Shown here one piece after another: positions 26,501 to 38,500 of a DNA stretch of 64,000 nt; position 1 is the stretch's first letter; every line of letters begins with the position of its first letter. The notes under the pieces were generated by a model, which saw nothing but the letters and a program-made list of their open reading frames with translations, did no database searches and had not been told where the DNA came from. Both the position numbers and the translations under genes were made by a program. Origin of the DNA: Symbiodinium kawagutii (lineage: Eukaryota > Sar > Dinophyceae > Suessiales > Symbiodiniaceae); NCBI GenBank assembly GCA_009767595.1, contig VSDK01007166.1, positions 224,377-288,376 on the forward strand. The letters are read 5' to 3'.

Positions 26501-29500
26501 CTTCATGGCAAGCTGAGATCAATCCTCGGAGAGGTGGCCATCCGAGCAGGGCTGGTCCAGCATCTAAGCCCCCCAATCTTTGAGGCCGCTGGTGAGTCAC
26601 AAGCAAATGATGGGAAAAGCTGTCGTTGGATTAGTAAGGTGGATCTACACATTCGGTTCATCCGTGGTTGGATGATGAAATCTGATTGATTGTGAAACTT
26701 GATTGATTGTGAAACCATATAAATTTCTCCGACTTTGGATTGCCATGACCCTGCAAATCATGGCAAACAAATTTGCCAGACCAGACTGCCAAAGCTAGTT
26801 TTCACCAGCCTGGCAGGGGCAGGTTCTACGGGGTTGCACGGCAGTGCCCTACCTTGAGCCCAGCGACCGCCCGCACCGAAGATCAAGGACCGCAGCTCTG
26901 CGTTGAATTTTTGCCTCAAATGCGGAAGGGCTGAATGTGGGCAGGGCCATGCCCCAGAGCGAGTCGTTGGTTTCAAACTATCATCAGTTTATGGTCTTAA
27001 TATATTAAACCAACTTAAGTTGGCCTTTTAAGTTGGTTTTTGACCAGGGCAAGTACCGGGCTATTGGTAGAACTGCGAGGGAATGGCTTCACCAGCTCGC
27101 AACTAGGGGGCCCAACTTGCGGTGATGCAGGCATCCTGGCAAGTTTCCTGGACGTGCCTTTTCGTCAGTGATGCTTCGTCACTGGTAAGCCGATGGCAAT
27201 AATTCTGATGTAGTAAGCTGATGTGCTCATAATCGCTAGTAAGCTGATGTGCTGCTCATTTGCCGATGCCGGTACATAAAAACTGCAGGTTAATCCACCA
27301 TTGATGACGGTTGGCATTGATTCTTAAACGTTTGTTAGTTGCCCCTTCCATCACTCAACCACAACGAACCGAAGAGTTGCTATCAAATTCATCATCAACC
27401 ACTGTTACTACGATTTGGTTAGGCCAATCCCAGTAGCTGGCTTCGCTCCCCCTTTAAAGGCCCTTTATAAGGCCGTATGGGTGGCTCCAAATCGCTCCAA
27501 CCCAACCAGCACTGTGTTTCTTTTTGACGCCTGAGGGCCCACGGCTTGAACCTAATCACGATGGACCGTGAGTGCAAAGGGGGAGATTGACGTTCTCTCT
27601 GGTCATCTGACCTGGAAACTAAAGATCACCATTTTGGATAGGTAAGCCGCTAGAAAAAGTGAGTTTTCTCCTTCCAGGCTAGCCTACCGGAGTGTGTAGA
27701 TCTGCTGGGTTTACTGGTTTAATGACTTTATATGGACCCATCGTTGACGTCCGTCCATCGAACCGCTCAATCAACAAATGACTCAGGGTCAGGTCGGATC
27801 CAGGTAGCCCCAAATGACCCAGAAAGTCAAACTGTTGGAATGTGAGTAGCCGTCCATTTTTTGGGGGTAGTTGTATTTTGGTAATTTTTGACCTATCCCC
27901 AAATTGGTTGGTTGCATCCCACTATTCTTGTAGGTCGTGCCTTGTTGTCAATAGTTACCGTACCCCAGATTGCCTATGAGCTCGGGATGATTGGTCGTGA
28001 TTTTATCATGATTTTGATCATCACCTATCCTCTACTAGCAATTCGTCATGACCAATTGGTCTTGCTTATGGTACATCATTGCCATGTAGTCTATTAAACT
28101 TTAAGCATTCATCTGTGAATGATTCACCATGGCCTATTAATGGTAAACATGAGCCATATCTTCTCTCCATTCCCATCGAGTGTCATGACCCATGATGCTG
28201 CAGCTGAGCGGCTTATCCTCGATCTTTGAAAGGATCAGCTCTGTATCTGATGGGTTCGAGGCTTTCATCTGCTCAACCTGTCGCATCACCAGGCGCATCA
28301 CCAAGTCAAAATGATTTCAGGAGATTCTTATGGTTGGTGTTTTTGCGAGATCCCAACCGTGGATGCAAAGGAAGCATCGCGTTTGCATGAACTACTATAA
28401 GCCATGGGAAATCAGGGGTACATTCCCAAGTGCAATTTTTTGACCAGCGGATGTTCAGATGCCCGAACTTGACTCCAAACCCAAGCCTGTTTCCACATTT
28501 TCCACCCTCGCTCCGGGCCTTGCATCCTTGCAACCACCCTTCCTCGGCAACGCTCCAAGGGTTCCTATTTCAACCCCTGTCAAGTCACCACACGCAGGTC
28601 AACAAAAGAATCATTGCTGAAGCTTCCAACCAGGTCAGCCCTGAAGTGGGCAAGCTATGGTCCCCATGGAGCATTGACGTCTTGCGGTGTTTTATCAAAA
28701 CCATCCCAGGAAAAGCGGCTAGATTGCTTCATGAAGGCCCTGGATTCTCAGTCGCCCTGGTGGTGTCTCTCTCAGCGGCAAGTTTCGTGTTGCTTCAAGT
28801 TGGCTTCTGAATAAATACCTGATCGTGCGAGAACCGAGCAAAAAGAGCACCCACCTACTGCGTGTGGAAAGCACTGAGATTCCCTGGATAAATTCAAATG
28901 TCCTACATTCCTACATCGTCTTTCCAAACATCTTTCACTTACAAAACTTTGGAAATGGCAGGGCGCTAAAGGTGACAGCATGCACCAAGGGTGGGCCCCT
29001 TCTTGGGACAGTCCGTTTGGCCTGCCACCTGGTGGTCTGGATGGTTTTGGCACTACGCTTTGTCAAGCCTGAACCTGGTGAAGTTGCTTGGAGTGAAGCT
29101 GCCATCATGGATGATCCTACTTTCATGTGGCAAAACTGCCATGAACAATACAAAGTGGGATGTTTACGGATGCTAGCCTATAGCCGGCTTCTTGGATGCA
29201 TACTATTCCTTGGCATCATGACCACTCTCCACAACTTCCCGGGAAAACAATGACAACCATAAATCACTGCCGAATGGCATGTAGATGAATTTAGCACATC
29301 GATCTCCTAGTTGGCAAAGTGCCAATAAGAATCAAATCATTGACATCCGATGATATTGTCATGTTGATTCATCCAACCACTCTTGCCGCATCACATGTCA
29401 ACCATAGAAACCGAGAACCATTCCTTTTCTAAGGAATCAACCTGTGGAATCAATGAAAAACTATGGTGTTTCCATGGTAGCTATGGATAGCTGTGGTCAT

Positions 29501-32500
29501 AGCTACCTGGCGCATGCTGCCACGTGGCTCATCCGCTGCGACATGCACATCTGCTGTGCCCTGTGGATCTCAGCCACACACCACGCGCGCGTAAAAAGAT
29601 TGAACTCCTCCAGTGGCATCGATTTCGGCACATCATCCGTGACTTGCCCAACATTACACCACTGGGGCTCCTTGGGCTCAGCTCCCCCCTGTATAGGTCT
29701 ATAGAAATATATACAAATGATGTATTGATAAACTCCTTAGCTCCTTAGCCCAACCAAAAGCCAGCTTCTGAATTTTGAAAACCCACATCACCTGGTATGC
29801 GAATATTTTTTTGTTGGGCAGATCCATGGATAGTTTGCGTCCAGCGAAGCTGTTGGTTAAAGAGACTCTATGACTGGAATCCCCAAGTCCCCTGAATGCC
29901 AGGGCTACTGCTCAGTCATTGTCCAGGTTCAACACACCGGCACATGTCTTGTGAAACTCAGTCTGAAACGTCAGCAAAATTATTCTGTTCTCAGAGTTTG
30001 TGATTTAGGTATTCAAATGACAAGGGTTATGCAAGAATGAGCTGTCTGTATGTTTGTTTCATCCTTGTTCAACGATTTTTCCATGCTTGTTGTTGGTTCT
30101 TCCTAAGCAGGCATCCTGTAGCCATCTGTAGCCATCTGTACTCATCTGTAGCCATCTGTAGCCATTTGTAGCCACTTGTAGCCATCTGCAGCCATCAGCA
30201 AACTAGCAAACAACTCCGTCCAACACCTTCCCTTCCGTCCGTATCCACCGCAATGAGCTGCCCAAATCGATGATTGAAAGCGGCCAAGCAGCTCCTCTAT
30301 CGTTGCAGCAAGGGCGCCACGGGGGGACTTTGTTTGTGAATGACCACTTGGCACATATGCTGCACACACATGCATCACATTGGCATATGTAAAAACATGT
30401 GCACACATATACACTGACGATCACTGACGAGCCCCTGGTTATCCCTGGTCCTCACAACAATTGTCGTTAACATCGAGTCGTCGCTTGATGACTTTGACTT
30501 TCTGATTCTGACTGTTGGCACCATCATCATCAGCATGATCATGATGGTGCGGCCGGTGAGGCCGGTCGCGACAGCAGCATCCCACTATTCTCAGTTCCGT
30601 GACTAGTTTAAGGATCATTGCCATCATGATCATCATCATGATGAGCATCAGCATCAGCATAATTCAGTGTGCCATCATTCTGATCATCACAATAAAAACC
30701 ACATTCCTAATTATCAGCAGCAACTGCCGTGAGAAAAGCAGCACATCACTTGATAGGACTAGGATGTGTTTGAGAGATGGCAGTGGGTCAAAACCCCGTA
30801 CCCCTGGTTCCCCTATCATTCACCAGCTTGTTTTCCCTATAGTTTGTTGGTCATTAACCACCATTATTGGTTGGTTAACTGCTTGACCCATAGCCACATC
30901 AACGCATGTGATGAACAACTGCACCAGCCCAGGCACATCATGTCATCGAATTTGTTCATTTCGCATCGCACGCTCTGCCTCGGCGTTCGAGAAACTTAAA
31001 CTTAGCAACACGGCTTTGCCTAGGGTGCCACAGTTCTGTCTCGAGGGGAGCCAACCACTTTTGTACGTGGTAGATCTTGATAAACGAAAGTGTTGCCATC
31101 GGAAAGGAAACACAATCATCATAAGTGCCAACCCTGGACATTTCAGCATGCAGCACAGAATTGAACTGACTCAAATCACCACATTTACTGAGTTGTTGTT
31201 TAGCATCCGAGAGAATCCGCAAATGTAGGATGTTCAGAAGTTTCCAGGGCGGTCGTATTGATTGCCAAAGCATGTGAAACATGGTTATCACGATTTCTCA
31301 AAACAAGGGTATCCCCAGTTATCATCCTTTATTAACCCTTTATAGTAATAGACCAACCATTCTTGGGGGTCACTTATGACTTGAGAAGCACCCATCTATG
31401 GCACTCTGCAGCGGCGGCGGATCTCCCATCATAAATCTCCTGCTGCCATGACTTCAACTTCAAATATAGGCTGATGGTTTCAATTCGGGTGAAAAAAATG
31501 AGTTGCCCATTTTTATAACCAAGAGCCAGCAGTTGTTTAACATATTTGACAGTGTTTTAACACCATTGTTATCCACTACCATAATCCATCAAAGGTTATA
31601 ATCGAGAAAATTACCCAAATCCCGATATCATCCCGTTAAATCATTGTTCATCATACTATCCCATATCCTAATCATATAGCCCCTAAATCAACCCCTATAA
31701 AACCACCAAAGATTCCAGGGGGACTGTCAAGTGCTGGATCCGGCATGACCTCCCTACAGTGAACCAAGTGGCCCGTCCCTCAGAGGCTCCGTGTCGCTCC
31801 AATACTTCCTGAAACGAGGCAGATGGAGCACCAGGGTCCCAGCACCACACATCAGCATGGCTGGTGGCTTCGTTTCAGCCATGTCAGAAATGAAGAAAAA
31901 GTTCAGGACTGGAGATACCAAAGATGACAAATAGATACACATACGACCCTTTTCTAGCTGGCAAATGTTGTACCTCCTCATTTAGGAGGACTTGGTGAAC
32001 GTGTCTTATTTCATATGCCTGAGCTGGCTGGTTTTGCAGGGAAAGCCTGCAGGCTGCTGAAACCTAACTTGCCCATTTTATCATTTTAGGGTATCTGGCT
32101 GAATTGTTCCTCATATTGACATCAAACACTTTGTATGTTTAATTTTTTGAAGCTCTTTTTAAGTAGGACAGCATATCTCGTTCGGTGGGGCGCACCGATC
32201 TCGTTTGCCACCTAACTCTGGACCAAGAGCGCAATACAGAACAAACAATGAACTCAAGCATCAGCAACCAGTCTGTACGGTGATCCCGCAATATCACGCA
32301 CGCAACATGTACTTGTGGAAGCTGGCTCAACCCTCTGTTGCCTAAACAGCCACGGATGTCCATGGCGGCCCCCAAAAACAACGGTGGGAGCGCGACCACC
32401 GATGTGTCATGGCAAATGAATAGTCCAGGGAGCGTTTCTATAGTTGTTAGTCATTGTCTGCCCAGTCCAAAACAGCAAAGCCTTGTCAGCAGTTGCTTGT

Positions 32501-35500
32501 GTTCAAACAACATCATAATGAATTAGGTTCCCATCACTGCCAGTATTAAGTGCCATCCAGCTTTGTCCAGTAGGTAGCTATCCAATCATTGGCTAAAGCT
32601 ACTCACCCCTCTCAACCCTGTGCTGTGGAAAGGATACCCTACAAGATTCAATCGCCTTTTCTGATTCGTGAACCCCATCCAAATTGTGGTGGGTGCAACC
32701 CTGCATTCCAGCAAGATTGATTTTGGTAGCAACAATCCTTCACTGTAGTGCATCCAGCACATTCCAGGCTGGTTGCAATATCCCGTATCTGCCAGCAGCT
32801 GCATGATAACATTCAAACCAATGGAGTCTCAAGTTGAAGCTTTTGACATCTTTTGACGGATCATGTTCACAACAAATATCATAAAAGGTGCTGCCGACAA
32901 GAACCCGCTATCAACAGCACACAAATTTACACCATATGCACGTGACATACTTGGCTAACCATGTGGAGTATATACAACGTGCTCGCTAAATAAATGAATA
33001 TGGCCAAATCACTGTGGACTCTGGCTACAGTTATCCAGTAGCCAAGGCCACATCAAACCGCGCACATCCCCACACTGCGCAACCCCCAGCTTAGCGTCGG
33101 ATGCGAGCACGGGCAAGGCTTGGGAACCGTGTGGGTCACTGGGTCCATTTTCGGTGTGGAGCTGCAAATGCCAGCATGCCTTGGTCGCGTGGCCAACAAC
33201 CAACCCATGTGCAGCAGCTGCATCAACAAGAAAGAAACACAGCACATGTAATAATTCACCAACAAAAACAAAAATAAACAATATTAAACCTATAATATTA
33301 GCACATTAAGCAATAATTAACAAGCTCGTGGTGAAAAAAACACATACTATGGAAGCATTGAAATTGACATAGAAAAGCTATATATTGAAGGAAACCACAA
33401 TTTCGCTGTACATTCCGTGACATCCCAAATCATGTTGGGTACGTGCGCGGAAAATATGGTTGGAGATAAAAAGCCCCCATGTCGTGTTCTTACTTCTATC
33501 CCCAGTCTTTATCTGACTACTCAAATGGCCGGCTTGCTTCAGTTTTGTCAACCTCTCTGAAACTGAGGGGTCGTTCTTTGATAGTGAGAAGCTATTTCAA
33601 TAGTGAGGAGTGGTGATAATTTAGTTTAATCACTCTTCACTGTTCACTGTTTCCGGGTGAGTATCAACATTACTGTCATTTGATCGAGGCCTTTGTTGCC
33701 AACACTTGGCCCTTCATGATCATCCCAACTTCACTGGGTTTGTGTCTACCATTCGGTAGGGCCACTCCCGGTAGCTCCTTGGCTCCCCCTTTCAAGGCCC
33801 TATATCAGGCCGTATGGGTACCCCTGTAGCTCCCTTCCAACCAACAGCTCTTGTGAAAAGCTCCCGGAGGCTCGCAATATGCCAACTGCAACAAGCTGCT
33901 GGTTCACCGCGAAGCAGCAAATCCAATACCTCGGATGACTGCCAACCCAACTTTGCAAACAATCACAAGACCTGGAGGTTGAACAAGGAAGGATTAGGCC
34001 TAGGCAAACAGCCTCAAAAGCTTACAGCTACATCATTGACCATCCATGGGAGTGGTTGATCATGACTAACCATGCAGTTGATCATGGCGAATAGTAGCCC
34101 TTAGAATAGCTAACCATGGTCATAGTCTTTTCTCATGGATAAACAAACCCACCAAAAAAAAAAAAACCTGCCACACGCCAACTGCTTGACACACCGGCAC
34201 CCGCAACGGCGCGACGTAACGGCCATGCGCCAGGGCACTTGGCATCCAACTTTTTCTTCCAGTACAACTCCGCTCGCAGGGCCGACAGCTCTCTGCGATC
34301 CAAGCGGTGGTCCCGGAGCACCTTTTCCTGAGACCCGTCGCTACGGGTCCCGTTGTGTTGGATGGTCCTTCGAAAAAATGATCGGATCACTGGATCACCA
34401 TTTTTGGGATGACAACTCTTGCCATGGCAAACGCGTAATTAGATCATGGTAAATGAGGAACATCACCATTTTCTGAGATTTTTTTCCTGTCAGTCAGTGC
34501 GGGGGTACACCCATGTTATCTGTAACAAGGCGTGCTTGGTAATGGAGGCGCCAGCCGAAAAGTACAATTTGTGTGTACATGTACGTATCTGATGCATACA
34601 TGTACGTACCTGATGCATACGTGAACATATGTTCAAAAAATGAGACGCAATTGTATAATTATAATCCTTACCGGATGCACGCAATCTACTGATCAAAGGA
34701 GCTGAAAAGATGGGAAAAGCAAAGCATGAATATGATTTGAATTCAAGCTTCGCACACTGCGATCGCACCTGTTTTTTCAGGCCTTGAGCCAAAAGCGACA
34801 TGTCTCGCCTTTGACGTGTCATCCTTGTGCAGGGGCCACCCCAGTGACCCTCAAAAGAAAACATGGCTGTGCACTGGGAAGATGTTACCGTACTCCCCCT
34901 TTGGCGTAGCCAAATTTGGTATTGGGCCTTTTTGGCCAAAGTCATCCAAAAACTACCTAAGCAGCTTCGCCATCCTTGGTCTCATCCTCCTTGATCCAAA
35001 GGAAAGGCGATTGAGGGCAGGAGCCCCCAGTGCCACGGCCCACAGAACTCGACGCACTTGGTGGAGCGCCTGGACCATAGCTGCGAGGTTCACGAAGCGG
35101 AGCCGGGGTCATCACGTAGTTCACTGGGAGTGATGCCTGTACATAGGCTTCCTTCACCTCCGGACCATCAGCAATGATCCATTCATCAGGCTCAGCTTGG
35201 ATCACAGGTCCTTGGGTGGACCTCATCGCACTTCGGCCCCTTTCCACAATGGAATCGGGACGTCCATACCTCATAGCTGCTCCACTGCCGGCACGAAGTC
35301 CATCATCAGCACTCGACTGCGACCTCGACGGCAATGTTGGAGCGCCCTCTGCAACCACCTCGTTGACGAAGAGGCTGCCAACTGATCCATCGGAGCGGGC
35401 AGGCTTCGGTCCTGCTTCTCCAGCAGCATGTTGCATCCTCTCTGCGTGAGCATGCCTTCCCACGTTCACTTCGAGGCTCGACTCGCGAAGGTGGCGCCCA

Positions 35501-38500
35501 GGTCCAACATCTTCCTCTGGTTCCAATGCCAGTCCGCGGACCCTGAAGAAGGTAAATCCCCGCCACTTCAAAGGAGGCCTCATAGTTGGATCCTGCCATC
35601 GGTCTTGGTAGGTGTCTGAGGTGCCATCTTCAAAGTACCTCACCGACACCCGTTCTCCCCAAAGGCGTTCTCCAGGCAAAGGTGCAGAGCGGTGCAAGGG
35701 GTGGAACGCCGCCAGACGAAAATGGCTATGGCATCGCACCAACCATTGCACCCTGTTCACCTCCACGATGATCCACTTATCCACGGATCCTTGGGGAGGT
35801 CTTTGGAACCTATCTTGGCGCCAAGGCTGGCGCACTGGCACCGGCCACTGCTGCGGTGCTGCCATGGCTTTGACACACGGTCGAGGTTCGGTCCAGGGGG
35901 AGCCCTCAGGGCTAGATTGAAAGGAGCTGCGGTCTGTGGAGTGTCTTGAGCACGTCCACCATTCTTCATTTTTTTCTTCTTTTGATTTCTTTTCCTTCAT
36001 CTTTTGATTCTTCTTTTTCATTCTTTCGCTCCACTCAACATCACCAGCCCCAGCAACCCTTTCAGCCAGCGACCTGGATTGAACCTCGACGCCTGACGGT
36101 GCCCCTATCCACTCTCTAGCACACACACCAAAGTCGCCTACCACTCCAGGACTGGGTTCATTTTCCCTCAGCCTGGTCAGCTTCATTTCTTTTTTGATTT
36201 CTTGTTGTGATTCTTTTCGGCCAGTGGCTCTTTTCGTTTTTTCCCACCACCACCCTTCATGATCACAGGAATTCATCCTACCCTGGGTGAACCGAGAAAT
36301 TGAAAACTGCCCTTCATTGATCGCTTGGAAATCCGTAAATTCATGACCCAGGGATTCAATCACCTGAGTAGCGAAATCCTCAATCCATTCACCACCGGAA
36401 AACAGATGTTCCTGTACAGCGTTCACACTCTGTACATTGGAGAAATCGCGATCCTGTACACCGTCCGAGTGCCATGTTGCAGTCCCCTTGGTAGCGGAGC
36501 TCTCGTGAAACTCACCACCAGAAAACAAATTTCTCTGTACAGTTTCAACACTTTGTACATGAGCGATCTTGGCAGCAAAGCTATCCCTAAATTCACCACC
36601 GGAAAATTCATGATCCTGTACAACGTTCCCATCCTGTACACGATCCGAAGACATCCACCAGGCAGCAGCGACCGTCGTAGCCAGCACAGCAGCGCTCATA
36701 GCAGCCTTCGCAGCAGGCGCCAAATCTTGCCGACATACTTCTCCAAGCACCGCCAGCACGCAGCCCAGTTTCGCCAGCCGCATCTTCGAAAGTTCCTGAG
36801 AGTCATCATCCGAAACCTTAGCTGCGGGTGGTTCCTTAGTCGAACTTTGGACCTGAGCGGCGGAGGAGGGTTTCATGGACGGTTGTTCCATGGACATGAA
36901 TTTCCAAAACCATTCCCAAGATACCCTAGGGGTTATAGGTTTGGTCAGGTAATCCGCACATAGTTCTGTTCCTTTTTGGTGAATGATTTTCCATTTTTGG
37001 GTTTCACTTTCCAGTTTTTCTTTCAAGCATCGAGCTCGTAGGCGAAGGTGCCTAGTTCTCCATGAACCATCGGGATTCGTGATGATAGCTATGGCACTTG
37101 TGTTGTCTCCAGCCAGCAACTTTTCAAAACTAGCCACTCCACCATCATCATCATCATCCACAACATCATAGACTACCTTCAGCAGAGCTTCCAACGAGGT
37201 CACCATCGTCATAGCTTCAAGATAGCCCATAAGTTCTGCTTCCGCGGTACTCATGGTAGCAAAACTTTGACGGCTTGCTTCCCACTGCAACACGTTTCCG
37301 GATTGAAGAACAACCACCGCTTGGTTACTCCTACCCCCCTGAGGAGCGAAGCTCACATCAGAATAAGCCTCAATGAGTTTTTCATGTCGTTGAATAGGGA
37401 GTTCAGCTATTCCCCGGTCTTTTGAACAAGGTCGATAAACCAAACCCTGATCCTTTGTTTCGAGGAGAAAGCCAAGTACCATCTTCCCCAAGTTGCATAC
37501 CCACTTAGGACATTTGGTGACGTTTCTTCCCATGACACTCACTACAAAAGCTAGGTCTGGCCGTGTCCTGACAACCAGCCAGAGCAGTTCTCCCGTGATG
37601 CCCTGAGCGGCACGGATTTCTTCCGTGGTCACCGAATCCTCTTCTTCCGGAGGGTCAGCCCTTGGCATTGGTACCGGTCGCGGCACCGTGACCTGGTGTC
37701 TCTCCAACAAGTCACGAGTATATGATCCTTGAGCTACCCGGAGGCAGTCTTGATCACCCCATCTCATCTCCAATCCAGCAAACCTTACCCAACCATCACA
37801 GGTCACCGTTTCCGGGGTGGAAGTGGTCCATTCCTGGGAGATTCTGTTCACAAAACCTTGACGCACATTCGATGGAGCCGCCACCAAGACATCATCCACG
37901 TAGATAATCACATGGCCTACGCATTTCCCCAAACTCCCTTGTGGGTCGGTTTCCCTGATTCTCCACAGATTCACTTCCGGGGTTTTTTGCAACCGGTATT
38001 GGATTCCTTGATGTTCCCATCTGAACCCACCAAGAACCTGATCCCGGTACAGCGCCCACCGAGCTGGACTCGACTGGAATCCATAGAGCGCTTTGTGGAC
38101 CCTCCATCTTTCCGTGGGCTTGCAAACCCCCGCCTGAACCAAAAGTTTTGGGGGCACAACAACCGCTTCACGCGTACCCTCAGGTTTTGGTCTTGGAGCA
38201 TGTAAGAAAGCCGTCTTTATATCCAGAACCGTAAATCCCCATGATCTTTGTACAGCATGGTTCAAGGTGGTTCGGATCAAGATACCATCGGCCCCACTAG
38301 CATAAGCAGTTCCCGGCACAGGGTCAGCAGCATCGGACACCAAGTTTCCACATATCACTGCCCTACATTTCTTTTTTCCTCCATTTGGACCAGCCTTCAC
38401 CACACACACAAGTTTCCCCGGGGTGTATTCAACCTGATCATCTTGGAGGTCTCCCACATCAACCGGCTCAATAGCCTTCGTCTCATTAACAAGGCTCTCA

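Noticed and set aside
28825-29253. 142-aa plus-strand ORF
   Set aside because: No recognisable motifs, third positions not GC-rich, and it lies in a gene A intron antisense to that gene.
31754-31981. 75-aa minus ORF ending in TAG at 31.76 kb as a terminal exon
   Set aside because: A 36-nt part of it fits gene A exon 7 with a GC donor before the stop, in frame on both sides.
33009-33281. 90-aa minus ORF at 33.0-33.3 kb as a separate gene
   Set aside because: It is an alternative frame over gene A exon 6; only the other frame carries HAGIC and DPVTHTV.
36325-36963. 212-aa plus-strand ORF and other plus-strand ORFs across 35-44 kb
   Set aside because: They are antisense shadows of gag-pol with no protein-like composition or family motifs.
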